Shown: positions 45,527-57,319, numbered from the stretch's first letter. The stretch is 64,000 bases of DNA from Hygrophila difformis (GCA_030278955.1 JAOANR010000015.1:38968487-39032486); one strand, 5' to 3'. A program made the numbers and translations. Notes: generated by a model not told the origin, from the sequence alone.

Positions 45527-45605
45527 CTGCTGTTCAGAAAGGTTTCTAATGCGTTGGGCAAGAAACTCCTGTAAAGCCCTATCCAACCATCTCGTGCGAT
45601 AATTC
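45527..45605 (-). pseudogene. carrier exon GIIARDGWIGLYRSF
   Basis: A 79-bp exon reading IIARDGWIGLYRSFLPNALE then TFLNS. The family normally has a Lys and a Pro where E and L occur in the NALETFLNSS stretch, so two unusual changes lie in a conserved helix end. Confidence 0.8.
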
Positions 45606-46067
45606 CTGATTCAAATAATCAATGAGACTTAAAAATTTTGAGCTTCTGATAAACAAAATAAACTGATCATAAACAAACTAATGACATCGCAGAAATGTAC
45701 ATCTCATCTTACAGCTCAATCAACACAATTCGTTCGCTGTCATGTTTCCATGACTGTTTCTTTACACGGATACACAAAGATCAACTGACAAGCCAATTTC
45801 AGAGTAACTTGAATGTATTGAGATTTGAATTTTCATTAAAATAAATGCTTGGTAGTTTCCTATGCGGTATGCCATTGAAATGCAAACGTTGTTACAACGA
45901 TTTTTATTTCAGCAATTTTTGAAATCCTAAACTAATGCAGAGCGCATATATCTTTGGTAAGAACAAATCAGAAGCTAATAGCTTAATTAAACAATTACTT
46001 GAATGAATGAATCCTCAGCAACATTTAGAATTCGTTTAAAGACTATGCCTAAACTTCACAATTATTA

Positions 46068-48623
46068 TGTAATACCCGAAAAAAATCCGAAATTTACGAA
46101 TTTGGATTTATTTATCGAAATCGAAATAATTCCGAGAGAGTGGAATTAAATATTTCGGATAATCGCGACTCGGGATAGATGTATCGAATTATCCCAACAA
46201 TCTCGGATAATTCATATTATGATATTTAAGAGATTAAAAATCATAATATTAAAAAAAAAAAAAAAATTCGCAGGCTGGTGTCCGCGCGGTGGCCGCGCGG
46301 TGCGCGCCACCAGCACGCCACCCTGCTGTTATGAACAACTCATAACGCTCTATGCGTTTTATGCCATGAATTCGGTGGTGGGTGATTCCAAACGACTCCA
46401 ATTTGAATTCCAGACGTTGGAGGGTGTGTGGGGATGATTTTGGATAGGTTTTGGGTGTATTAAATCCCCACAAAGTCAGCTCATAATTGGAACTTGGGCA
46501 CCAAGGGGATCCTATGGAGTCATGGGGTGAGTGGGGGTTTTGGATGAGGATTGAGGGGATTAATTCGGGAGTTATGGGTTGCATTTCATCCCCTCACCTC
46601 CCTAAGCATCCTATGGCAGTCATGGACATTCCCTACCCCTATAAATACCCCTAATCAGCTCCCAAAGCCACCATTTTCCACTCTATCCGAAAATTAGAAA
46701 TCATAGTTGAGTGTTGGTGAGAAGTGGTGAGTGTTCATCCTTGTGGAGGAAGGTTTGGACGAGTTGGTGCTTCCAAATCCATCATCCAGTGTTAGGTAAG
46801 AGTTTTAATTCGAATCCTTGTCCTTAGGATCGGGTTTCAGGCCCTAACGTTAAGGTTTTTGTCAAACAACTCCAAAATAGGTGCATTCGGTAGACGTGTC
46901 GATTGTTGGGGTCAAGTTGGACGTTTTCCAGAATTCCTCCAAGAAGATTTTCGATCCTAAACTCATCTCAAGTAAGTTAGTATTGTGCACGTCGATTTTT
47001 AGGAGTTTTGGTTGAGTATAACTCGAGATATTGGATCATCTCTATTTCTTATTAAATCTGTCAAATAGGGTTTTCTTGTGACCAATCTTATTGTTCTATG
47101 AATTCGACCATGATCCGTACATTTTTAGGAGAAACTTCCAAAATGAAACTTGTTCCTAACGTCTTAAAGATGCTCTCTGTAAATTTTTATAATTTTTGGA
47201 AATGTTTTGGTCACCCAAATTCGATCTGGTATTTTCTGCATACAAGTTGACAGATTTAATGTATGTATGTAGTCAGTTTTGTTGTTCGATTCACTCTTGC
47301 CTATGATCGTTTTTAGTGATTGATGTCTTCATGAAATTTGTTCCATTATGTGTCTAGATTATCCCTGTAAAATTTCATGATCTTTGGAGCACATATGAAA
47401 TTGTTATGAATTTTTGAACACACTGAGGTCGAATATACTGAAGTATGAAAATTCTTAAATCAGTGGCTTTCTGAAATGGGTTAAAACGACCAGTTTAGAG
47501 TCCGAATTTTGAGATGGCTATTTCTATGAAAAATGCTTATTTTGATGATTCCTAGCCACTGTAATTTTTCCAGAATTTTTAAAAATTGTTTACTGTATTT
47601 TTAAAGGCGATTTCAGAAACTGCTATAATGTCATTTTTGGTCGGTAAATGCTATTTTGATTATTCGATGAACTATGAGTCGAGTGTTACTCATTTTTGAA
47701 GAATATGGAATCTGGAAATGTGGAGATATTATGAAATGATAAAATATGATTTTTAAACTTTGTAAGTTTTGATCGAGTGGGATGCCCAATGTGGTGAAAA
47801 TTATGTCGCCCCCTCTTTTGTAGCCAAAACGGCATTGATTATTGTGATGTATGAGTCTATACTCCTAGATGTATCCGTATGGGTTATCTAGGGCTCCGGA
47901 GTGTGTCTGTATAGGGTCCGCTGCATGCACTTACCTCGTGGGTACGAGTCCCAGAGGTTGATCCCAAGGGTTCGTCCCTAGGATATGTTTGAGTCCTTGT
48001 GGGTATAAAGTCCCAAAGGTTGGTCCTGTGGGTTCGTCCCTAGGATATATTAATGGGGTGTCCTCGATCATAACTAACATTGGTAAAATGTTCGTGGAAT
48101 ATGTGTAAGAGGATTTTAAATTAATTTATTTATTCGTCTTTTTAAATAAGTATATTATTTTTACTCGTCCTCCTTTTAAATTAAAAATCCCACTTTAATA
48201 TACCCTTCTGGAATTTTTAAACTTCGTTGTGCTATATATTAACTTACTCAGTACCGTTGTACTGATAAGATACGTTGTCTCTATTTTTTTTCAGATGTGG
48301 AAGATTAGCGCATGGCATTTTACCATTTGGGATGGGAATTTCCGAAGACTTGTCGCACTTAATTTTTTTTTAAAATTCTTTTACGAATTCTGAACTCATG
48401 TTTGGCCCTTACTGAGCTTCCGCACTGTTTTTAAATGATACATGTTAGGCTTAACTCTGATTTAAACCTTCGGGCACTGTTTGAATGGTTTTAAAAATAT
48501 TTTCAAATATTGATACAACTTAGCCTTAGCATCTTCTCAAGCGAGCTCGAAATGGTTCGCGTCTTGCTTGGGGAGGTGTGGCGGTGGCATCCCGGCCTGG
48601 GTTATCAAATCCGGGGTGTTACA
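46068..48623 (+). repeat. Tekay-like LTR 1 (2556 bp)
   Basis: It carries a TATA box CTATAAATA at 46639-46647 and a GC-rich CCGCGCGGTGGCCGCGCGG stretch near 46288. Near its 3' end it reads AAAAATATTTTCAAATATTG, where LTRs 2 and 3 share a different version. Confidence 0.95.
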
Positions 48624-48779
48624 GAGGTTTCATACCCCGCAGAGAGTCGTCACGCGCCGAGGTAAGAATTTAATTTTCAAACCTCAAATATTTTATGCGT
48701 GTCAATTATTACATGCATTACTATCAGTCCGAGTGCGACCCAACTTCGAGGACGAAGTTGATTTCTAAGGAGGGTAGAC
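48624..48779 (+). other. internal scrap between LTR 1 and LTR 2
   Basis: Beyond its first few bases this repeats the last part of the element's internal region (as at 52930-53078), including ATACCCCGCAGAGAGTCGTC and the polypurine AAGGAGGGTAGAC. The primer site is lost: GAG is followed by GTTTCATACCCC, so a deletion joined the primer-site region to the 3' untranslated region. Confidence 0.85.
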
Positions 48780-51337
48780 TGTAATACCCGAAAAAAATCC
48801 GAAATTTACGAATTTGGATTTATTTATCGAAATCGAAATAATTCCGAGAGAGTGGAATTAAATATTTCGGATAATCGCGACTCGGGATAGATGTATCGAA
48901 TTATCCCAACAATCTCGGATAATTCATATTATGATTTTTAAGAGATTAAAAATCATAATATTAAAAAAAAAAAAAAAATTCGCAGGCTGGTGTCCGCGCG
49001 GTGGCCGCGCGGTGCGCGCCACCAGCACGCCACCCTGCTGTTATGAACAACTCATAATGCTCTATGCGTTTTATGCCATGAATTCGGTGGTGGGTGATTC
49101 CAAACGACTCCAATTTGAATTCCAGACGTTGGAGGGTGTGTGGGGATGATTTTGGATAGGTTTTGGGTGTATTAAATCCCCACAAAGTCAGCTCATAATT
49201 GGAACTTGGGCACCAAGGGGATCCTATGGAGTCATGGGGTGAGTGGGGGTTTTGGATGAGGATTGAGGGGATTAATTCGGGAGTTATGGGTTGCATTTCA
49301 TCCCCTCACCTCCCTAAGCATCCTATGGCAGTCATGGACATTCCCTACCCCTATAAATACCCCTAATCAGCTCCCAAAGCCACCATTTTCCACTCTATCC
49401 GAAAATTAGAAATCATAGTTGAGTGTTGGTGAGAAGTGGTGAGTGTTCATCCTTGTGGAGGAAGGTTTGGACGAGTTGGTGCTTCCAAATCCATCATCCA
49501 GTGTTAGGTAAGAGTTTTAATTCGAATCCTTGTCCTTAGGATCGGGTTTCAGGCCCTAACGTTAAGGTTTTTGTCAAACAACTCCAAAATAGGTGCATTC
49601 GGTAGAAGTGTCGATTGTTGGGGTCAAGTTGGACGTTTTCCAGAATTCCTCCAAGAAGATTTTCGATCCTAAACTCATCTCAAGTAAGTTAGTATTGTGC
49701 ACGTCGATTTTTAGGAGTTTTGGTTGAGTATAACTCGAGATATTGGATCATCTCTATTTCTTATTAAATCTGTCAAATAGGGTTTTCTTGTGACCAATCT
49801 TATTGTTCTATGAATTCGACCATGATCCGTACATTTTTAGGAGAAACTTCCAAAATGAAACTTGTTCCTAACGTCCTAAAGATGCTCTCTGTAAATTTTT
49901 ATAATTTTTGGAAATGTTTTGGTCACCCAAATTCGATCTGGTATTTTCTGCATACAAGTTGACAGATTTAATGTATGTATGTAGTCAGTTTTGTTGTTCG
50001 ATTCACTCTTGCCTATGATCGTTTTTAGTGATTGATGTCTTCATGAAATTTGTTCCATTATGTGTCTAGATTATCCCTGTAAAATTTCATGATCTTTGGA
50101 GCACATATGAAATTGTTATGAATTTTTGAACACACTGAGGTCGAATATACTGAAGTATGAAAATTCTTAAATCAGTGGCTTTCTGAAATGGGTTAAAACG
50201 ACCAGTTTAGAGTCCGAATTTTGAGATGGCTATTTCTATGAAAAATGCTTATTTTGATGATTCCTAGCCACTGTAATTTTTCCAGAATTTTTAAAAATTG
50301 TTTACTGCATTTTTAAAGGCGATTTCAGAAACTGCTATAATGTCATTTTTGGTCGGTAAATGCTATTTTGATTATTCGATGAACTATGAGTCGAGTGTTA
50401 CTCATTTTTGAAGAATATGGAATCTGGAAATGTGGAGATATTATGAAATGATAAAATATGATTTTTAAACTTTGTAAGTTTTGATCGAGTGGGATGCCCA
50501 ATGTGGTGAAAATTATGTCGCCCCCTCTTTTGTAGCCAAAACGGCATTGATTATTGTGATGTATGAGTCTATACTCCTAGATGTATCCGTATGGGTTATC
50601 TAGGGCTCCGGAGTGTGTCTGTATAGGGTCCGCTGCATGCACTTACCTCGTGGGTACGAGTCCCAGAGGTTGATCCCAAGGGTTCGTCCCTAGGATATGT
50701 TTGAGTCCTTGTGGGTATAAAGTCCCAAAGGTTGGTCCTGTGGGTTCGTCCCTAGGATATATTAATGGGGTGTCCTCGATCATAACTAACATTGGTAAAA
50801 TGTTCGTGGAATATGTGTAAGAGGATTTTAAATTAATTTATTTATTCGTCTTTTTAAATAAGTATATTATTTTTACTCGTCCTCCTTTTAAATTAAAAAT
50901 CCCACTTTAATATACTCTTCTGGAATTTTTAAACTTCGTTGTGCTATATATTAACTTACTCAGTACCGTTGTACTGATAAGATACGTTGTCTCTATTTTT
51001 TTTCAGATGTGGAAGATTAGCGCATGGCATTTTACCATTTGGGATGGGAATTTCCGAAGACTTGTCGCACTTAATTTTTTTTTAAAATTCTTTTACGAAT
51101 TCTGAACTCATGTTTGGCCCTTACTGAGCTTCCGCACTGTTTTTAAATGATACATGTTAGGCTTAACTCTGATTTAAACCTCCGGGCACTGTTTGAATGG
51201 TTTTAAATTATTTTTCTAAATTATTGATACAACTTAGCCTTAGCATCTTCTCAAGCGAGCTCGAAATGGTTCGCGTCTTGCTTGGGGAGGTGTGGCGGTG
51301 GCATCCCGGCCTGGGTTATCAAATCCGGGGTGTTACA
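48780..51337 (+). repeat. Tekay-like LTR 2 (2558 bp)
   Basis: Complete LTR with TATA box CTATAAATA at 49351-49359. At several positions it agrees with LTR 3 against LTR 1. Confidence 0.95.
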
Positions 51338-51340
51338 GAG

Positions 51341-51353
51341 TGGTATCAGAGCC
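51341..51353 (+). other. primer binding site
   Basis: TGGTATCAGAGCC, initiator tRNA-Met type, three bases after the LTR 2 end. Confidence 0.9.
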
Positions 51354-51361
51354 CGGAAATT

Positions 51362-51394
<33 letters not shown>

Positions 51395-51691
51395 TCTTAT
51401 TTTTCGGCCCAATATAGAGGCCCAAAATATTAAATATTATTTTTAAATATTTTAAATATTATTTCCATGGGAATGAAATTTTATTTTAAAACTCATGGAA
51501 AAATATATCTCAAAAAAAAAATTCGACAAGTCTCAAATTGTTACTATTATTTTCGGGGGGATGCATTTGCATACATGCATTATTTAAAATGTTCGCTGAC
51601 TGTGTTAGATAACATTCTTATTCGGCTTGACCTTGACTTAGGAGCGATAGCTTGAGGCTAATTTATCCTTGGTCTTAGATCTTGATCACAT

Positions 51692-52290
51692 GTGCTTAGC
51701 GTACCTGTTAGTGTTTTGTTCGATTCGGGCGCAAGTTGCTCTTTAATTTTCACGAGGATTATATCTACCTTAGATCTTCCAGCGCCTAACTTAGGAATTC
51801 AATTACCATCGGGCAAGGTGATATCGTGTTTGAAACGATACGATGGAATCCCGATAGTAATCAAAAACCTAGAATTCTTCGCGAATCTAGTCGAGTTTGA
51901 TCTTGGGGACTTCGACGTCATCTTAGGCATGGATTTTCTGACTCAGTACAAAGCCGTTATTGAGTGCCAGAAGCAGAAGATTTCCTTAGACAAGAGTCGA
52001 GGGAAGAAGGTGGTGTATTACATGCAGCCTCCAAAGAAAAGCACTAAGGTGGTGAATGCCTTGAGGTTCTGCAATCTCATACAAAAAGGCTATCACTTAT
52101 ATGCATGCTATGTGCATAACCTCAAAGACGAGGAAAAGAAAAAAAAAAAAGAGAAAGAACGACATAATTCCATTCGTAAATGGATGTTCCGACGTAATAC
52201 TGCCAAAGCGAGAAGTCGAATTTAAGATTGATCGGGTACCTAGAATAGAGCCGGTATCCAAGTTGCCGTTCGAAGCTCTCTACGGACGCA
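51692..52290 (+). pseudogene. Ty3 protease and start of reverse transcriptase
   Basis: The frame 51692-52225 has the retropepsin site LFDSGASCSLI and the flap/ILG part FDVILGMDFLTQYKAVIECQ. After an A-rich stretch the next frame reads KREVEFKIDRVP and EPVSK, the segment just before the RT fingers. It then jumps to LPFEALYGRKC of the integrase. RT, RNase H and most of integrase are therefore deleted at about 52260. Confidence 0.85.
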
Positions 52291-52885
52291 AGTGTCTCCG
52301 TTATGTGGGTTAAGGATGATAGTTCTGTGGTTGTAGGACTTCAGCTCATTGAGGACATGAGCCGACTAATTAAGGTAGTGCAACAAAAGATGGAAGCTGC
52401 ACAAGATAGGCAAAAAGGGTTATGCCGATACAAGATGACAAGAATTGGAATTCCAAGTGGGAGGCAAGGTCTTGCTAAAGGTGTCACCGATGAAGGGGGT
52501 GATGCGATTTGGCAAACGAGGAAAGCTGAGTCCTCACTACATCGGTCCATACGAGATTTTAGACCGTGTAGGTACCTTGGCCTACCGATTGGCCCTTCCA
52601 CCGGAATTAGCACGAGTTCACAACGTGTTTCATGTTTCTCAGTTAAAGAAATATGTACACGATCCAACTCACGTCTTGCAAACTGATGTGATTGAGCTGG
52701 ACGATGATCTGACGTATGAGGAGTATCCGATTGAGATACTGGACGTCAAAGAGAGAGTCACAAGAAACAAGACCGTGAGAATGATAAAAGTACTATGGTC
52801 TAATCATGGTACCGAAGAAGCGACGTGGGAATTGGAATCAGATATGAAGCAGAGGTATCCTAACCTTTTTCAACGCGACTCGTGA
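52266..52885 (+). pseudogene. Ty3 integrase C-terminus and chromodomain
   Basis: Pieces in successive frames give LPFEALYGRKC, the GPY/F module (LSPHYIGPYEILDRVGTLAY) and VFHVSQLKKYVHDP, then a chromodomain-like end (VLWSNHGTEEATWELES, YPNLF), closing with TGA at 52883. Chromodomains direct some Ty3 elements to particular chromatin. Two frame changes (about 52310 and 52440) show this part is also non-coding now. Confidence 0.85.
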
Positions 52886-53063
52886 GCAGTTATGGGGACA
52901 TAACTGTAGTTCTAAGGGGGGGAGGATGTGATACCCCGCAGAGAGTCGTCACGCGCCGAGGTAAGAATTTAATTTTCAAACCTCAAATATTTTATGCGTG
53001 TCAATTATTACATGCATTACTATCAGTCCGAGTGCGACCCAACTTCGAGGACGAAGTTGATTT

Positions 53064-53078
53064 CTAAGGAGGGTAGAC
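53064..53078 (+). other. polypurine tract before LTR 3
   Basis: CTAAGGAGGGTAGAC directly precedes the LTR start TGTAATACCCG; the same block precedes LTR 2. Confidence 0.8.
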
Positions 53079-55633
53079 TGTAATACCCGAAAAAAATCCG
53101 AAATTTACGAATTTGGATTTATTTATCGAAATCGAAATAATTCCGAGAGAGTGGAATTAAATATTTCGGATAATCGCGACTCGGGATAGATGTATCGAAT
53201 TATCCCAACAATCTCGGATAATTCATATTATGATTTTTAAGAGATTAAAAATCATAATATTAAAAAAAAAAAAAATTCGCAGGCTGGTGTCCGCGCGGTG
53301 GCCGCGCGGTGCGCGCCACCAGCACGCCACCCTGCTGTTATGAACAACTCATAACGCTCTATGCGTTTTATGCCATGAATTCGGTGGTGGGTGATTCCAA
53401 ACGACTCCAATTTGAATTCCAGACGTTGGAGGGTGTGTGGGGATGATTTTGGATAGGTTTTGGGTGTATTAAATCCCCACAAAGTCAGCTCATAATTGGA
53501 ACTTGGGCACCAAGGGGATCCTATGGAGTCATGGGGTGAGTGGGGGTTTTGGATGAGGATTGAGGGGATTAATTCGGGAGTTATGGGTTGCATTTCATCC
53601 CCTCACCTCCCTAAGCATCCTATGGCAGTCATGGACATTCCCTACCCCTATAAATACCCCTAATCAGCTCCCAAAGCCACCATTTTCCACTCTATCCGAA
53701 AATTAGAAATCATAGTTGAGTGTTGGTGAGAAGTGGTGAGTGTTCATCCTTGTGGAGGAAGGTTTGGACGAGTTGGTGCTTCCAAATCCATCATCCAGTG
53801 TTAGGTAAGAGTTTTAATTCGAATCCTTGTCCTTAGGATCGGGTTTCAGGCCCTAACGTTAAGGTTTTTGTCAAACAACTCCAAAATAGGTGCATTCGGT
53901 AGAAGTGTCGATTGTTGGGGTCAAGTTGGACGTTTTCCAGAATTCCTCCAAGAAGATTTTCGATCCTAAACTCATCTCAAGTAAGTTAGTATTGTGCACG
54001 TCGATTTTTAGGAGTTTTGGTTGAGTATAACTCGAGATATTGGATCATCTCTATTTCTTATTAAATCTGTCAAATAGGGTTTTCTTGTGACCAATCTTAT
54101 TGTTCTATGAATTCGACCATGATCCGTACATTTTTAGGAGAAACTTCCAAAATGAAACTTGTTCCTAACGTCCTAAAGATGCTCTCTGTAAATTTTTATA
54201 ATTTTTGGAAATGTTTTGGTCACCCAAATTCGATCTGGTATTTTCTGCATACAAGTTGACAGATTTAATGTATGTATGTAGTCAGTTTTGTTGTTCGATT
54301 CACTCTTGCCTATGATCGTTTTTAGTGATTGATGTCTTCATGAAATTTGTTCCATTATGTGTCTAGATTATCCCTGTAAAATTTCATGATCTTTGGAGCA
54401 CATATGAAATTGTTATGAATTTTTGAACACACTGAGGTCGAATATACTGAAGTATGAAAATTCTTAAATCAGTGGCTTTCTGAAATGGGTTAAAACGACC
54501 AGTTTAGAGTCCGAATTTTGAGATGGCTATTTCTATGAAAAATGCTTATTTTGATGATTCCTAGCCACTGTAATTTTTCCAGAATTTTTAAAAATTGTTT
54601 ACTGCATTTTTAAAGGCGATTTCAGAAACTGCTATAATGTCATTTTTGGTCGGTAAATGCTATTTTGATTATTCGATGAACTATGAGTCGAGTGTTACTC
54701 ATTTTTGAAGAATATGGAATCTGGAAATGTGGAGATATTATGAAATGATAAAATATGATTTTTAAACTTTGTAAGTTTTGATCGAGTGGGATGCCCAATG
54801 TGGTGAAAATTATGTCGCCCCCTCTTTTGTAGCCAAAACGGCATTGATTATTGTGATGTATGAGTCTATACTCCTAGATGTATCCGTATGGGTTATCTAG
54901 GGCTCCGGAGTGTGTCTGTATAGGGTCCGCTGCATGCACTTACCTCGTGGGTACGAGTCCCAGAGGTTGATCCCAAGGGTTCGTCCCTAGGATATGTTTG
55001 AGTCCTTGTGGGTATAAAGTCCCAAAGGTTGGTCCTGTGGGTTCGTCCCTAGGATATATTAATGGGGTGTCCTCGATCATAACTAACATTGGTAAAATGT
55101 TCGTGGAATATGTGTAAGAGGATTTTAAATTAATTTATTTATTCGTCTTTTTAAATAAGTATATTATTTTTACTCGTCCTCCTTTTAAATTAAAAATCCC
55201 ACTTTAATATACTCTTCTGGAATTTTTAAACTTCGTTGTGCTATATATTAACTTACTCAGTACCGTTGTACTGATAAGATACGTTGTCTCTATTTTTTTT
55301 CAGATGTGGAAGATTAGCGCATGGCATTTTACCATTTGGGATGGGAATTTCCGAAGACTTGTCGCACTTAATTTTTTTTAAAATTCTTTTACGAATTCTG
55401 AACTCATGTTTGGCCCTTACTGAGCTTCCGCACTGTTTTTAAATGATACATGTTAGGCTTAACTCTGATTTAAACCTTCGGGCACTGTTTGAATGGTTTT
55501 AAATTATTTTTCTAAATTATTGATACAACTTAGCCTTAGCATCTTCTCAAGCGAGCTCGAAATGGTTCGCGTCTTGCTTGGGGAGGTGTGGCGGTGGCAT
55601 CCCGGCCTGGGTTATCAAATCCGGGGTGTTACA
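53079..55633 (+). repeat. Tekay-like LTR 3 (2555 bp)
   Basis: Complete, with TATA box at 53648-53656. It ends GGGTGTTACA at the TATTA duplication. Confidence 0.95.
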
Positions 55634-55663
55634 TATTAACAATCCATTAATTGAAACAGTTAC

Positions 55664-55832
55664 CTGGAAAGGCATCCAAAACTGACGCATAGGGAGTGCC
55701 CCTCATTTGCATTTGCCGCCTGATTGTACCCAAAGGATAGCAAGTGACAGGGGCCACAGTGGCCGACACAAAAGCTGTTAGCAAGGATTTTTCAGTCCTC
55801 TTTTGGTATTTTCCTGGCCGAGCTTTCTTCAC
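55664..55832 (-). pseudogene. carrier exon with altered signature (PLGTIRR)
   Basis: It reads KKARPGKYQKRTEKSLL, then TCYPLGTIRRQMQMRGTPYA and SVLDAFPG. The third carrier signature P-x-[DE]-x-x-[KR] has Gly in place of Asp, which would break the salt-bridge network of the carrier. The GTAACT donor lies 26 bp from the Ty3 insertion. Confidence 0.85.
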
Positions 55833-55882
55833 CTGATATTCAAATAAGATTCAAATTACTACTGATAAATAAGTAAGCTCAC

Positions 55883-55996
55883 AAGTCAAAAACACAAAAA
55901 TTTGACTGCAATATAAGGTGCAATTCCAATAACAGAAGGTCCCAGACCATTATAAAATGATGCATATCCTTCTTCTTTCAACATGCTCAAAGCAAC
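55883..55996 (-). pseudogene. carrier exon with +1 shift and TGA
   Basis: The frame VALSMLKEEGYASFYNGLGP, then SVIGIAPYIAV, continues as KFLCF-stop. One extra A in CAAATTTTTG (expected CAATTTTTG) turns the usual NFCVFDL end into a TGA. The donor GTGAGC now follows TT and not TTG. Confidence 0.8.
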
Positions 55997-56069
55997 CTGC
56001 AACATGAAAAGATCTGCCGTCACAGAGGAAGAACTATATCTCAGTAATAAAACAAATCAGGTGGCTTAC

Positions 56070-56138
56070 CTGTGTCATTGTTTTATATCCGGGTTCAACA
56101 GCCAACCTCAACCTAAGGACATCTAGGGGGTAGGTAAC
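56070..56138 (-). pseudogene. carrier exon YPLDVLRLRL
   Basis: A 69-bp exon reading VTYPLDVLRLRLAVEPGYK then TMTQ, with the second carrier signature intact. Confidence 0.85.
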
Positions 56139-56259
56139 CTGGGAAAGTAAAGATATTGACACTGTATACAGCACGCTAAAAGCAACCACATGAAGTAATT
56201 GAAAGTGGGAATGGAGTACAAGAGAGAAAGAGAGAGACATTCATGTCTTTTCAACTTAC

Positions 56260-56343
56260 AAAAGTTGAAGTCATGCCAGCACAAGCTCCTGCTGCTAAAC
56301 TTCCTACGACAGAGAGTTCCCCGTCCTTTCCTCGAAACAGTTC
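56260..56343 (-). pseudogene. carrier exon RGKDGELSVVG
   Basis: An 84-bp exon (28 codons): ELFRGKDGELSVVGSLAAGA then CAGMTSTF. Splice sites are TTTCAG and GTAAGT. Confidence 0.85.
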
Positions 56344-56433
56344 CTGAAAAATAATCATATAAAAGTATGACATATAAATCACGAAAACGCTGAATTTCCC
56401 ACACTAGCAGCTAAGACAAGATTTCACCGTCAC

Positions 56434-56490
56434 TTTGTATGTTCCGTAGGCAAAAAGCTGAACTGCACTATAAGGTATGACCCGTATCAC
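56434..56490 (-). pseudogene. carrier exon VIRVIPYSAVQLFAY
   Basis: A 57-bp exon of 19 codons ending GTYK; the family usually has Glu at the Gly. The donor is GTGACG. Confidence 0.8.
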
Positions 56491-56650
56491 CTGGAACATC
56501 AGAGAGCAGGAAGCAAAATTAAGTTACAAAACTATATTTTAGCACAAACCTTCACCATCCTAGCAAATATTTGAAAATGCAAAGAGCAACTCTTGTGGGA
56601 CATCTAGATTGAATAGAACGGCAAACCTGGGGTAGGTTCCTGATAGCAAT

Positions 56651-57319
56651 TAGGGGTGGGAATAGGCCAGGCTACCCGACAGGGGCCTACGGCCTGGCCT
56701 ATTTTAGGCCTGGCCTGACCTGGCCTTTTTACCAAATAGGTCAGGCCCAGGTAAATTTATAGGCCTATTTAACTAAATAGGCCTAGGCCTAGGCCTTACG
56801 GAAAGCTTATTTATGCCTCGTTTGGAATAAGCGTTTCAAACGCTAAAAGCTCATTCCCAACTCTATTAGATTCATATCTTTTTGTTTTTCATAAAATATA
56901 AGATTTGGAATCGCTGATTTTCTCCACAAATCGTAGTTTTGGAAACTCTAACCTCTGAAGCTAAACTCTAATCTCTGAAACCAAACTCTAAACTCTAAAC
57001 TCTATTTATTTACCAAACGAAGCCTTAGCCTGGTAGGCCGGCCTATTTAATTTTTTTATATTATTTTTATAATTTATTAATAATATTATTTATTATTTAT
57101 TTAATATTTACATATATATTTTTTTATAAAATTTAAAAATTTATTAAATAGGCTCTATAAAGGCTTAAACGCCTGGCCTATTTAATTAAAAAGGCCAGGC
57201 TTAGGCCTATAAGCTAAGCCTATTACAGGTAATAGGCCAGGCCTAGGCCTTATAAAACTCAGATAGGCCTAGGCCGTACAAGGCAAGGCCTGGCCTGGCC
57301 TGGCCTATTCCCACCCCTA
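56651..57319. mobile_element. hAT-type MITE in the LTR, TSD ATAGCAAT
   Basis: The termini TAGGGGTGGGAATAGGCCAG and CTGGCCTATTCCCACCCCTA are inverted copies. ATAGCAAT flanks the element at 56643-56650 and 57320-57327, the 8 bp expected for hAT. Both subterminal parts are crowded with AGGCCT/GGCCTGGCC motifs, likely transposase-binding repeats. It has no coding content, and its middle holds another small element. Confidence 0.95.
56814..57024. mobile_element. Harbinger/Tourist-like MITE inside the hAT MITE, TSD TTA
   Basis: The ends GCCTCGTTTGG and CCAAACGAAGCC are inverted, with TTA at 56811-56813 and 57025-57027. It is about 211 bp long. The 3-bp TTA duplication suits the PIF/Harbinger group, though the first terminal base is mismatched. 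Confidence 0.65.

Larger units (their letters stand above)
46068..55633 (+). mobile_element. Tekay/Del-like Ty3 unit with three LTRs, TSD TATTA
   Basis: One insertion (TATTA at 46063-46067 and 55634-55638) holds LTR, 156-bp spacer, LTR, 1.7-kb internal region, LTR. LTRs are about 2.56 kb, start TGTAATACCCG and end GGGTGTTACA. The primer site GAGTGGTATCAGAGCCC follows the middle LTR. The internal region keeps only protease and the integrase/chromodomain end. It sits in an intron of the carrier gene, 26 bp past the exon at 55664. High LTR identity marks it as recent. Confidence 0.93.
45321..56640 (-). pseudogene. PAPST1-like: plastid nucleotide carrier, TAAC/PAPST1 type, disrupted
   Basis: TAAC/PAPST1 is a mitochondrial-carrier-family protein of the thylakoid/envelope that exchanges ADP, ATP and PAPS. 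Minus-strand exons, 5' to 3': 56627-56640 (part), 56434-56490, 56260-56343, 56070-56138, 55883-55996, 55664-55832, 45527-45605 and 45321-45444, with phases that fit. They encode VIRVIPYSAVQLFAY, RGKDGELSVVGSLAAG, YPLDVLRLRLAVEPGYK, FYNGLGPSVIGIAPYIAV, TIRRQMQMRGTPY and RLTTFDSVKRLIAAAEKEF. The first visible exon is cut by a chromovirus at 56641 and its N-terminal half is gone. A 9.6-kb Ty3 unit fills one intron. There is an in-frame TGA in 55883-55996 and the carrier signature PLDTIRR reads PLGTIRR. Most likely a pseudogene. Confidence 0.88.

Noticed and set aside
46219..46584. Paired plus- and minus-strand open frames, repeated near 48931 and 53252
   Set aside because: They lie wholly within the Tekay-like LTR and recur only because the LTR is present three times.
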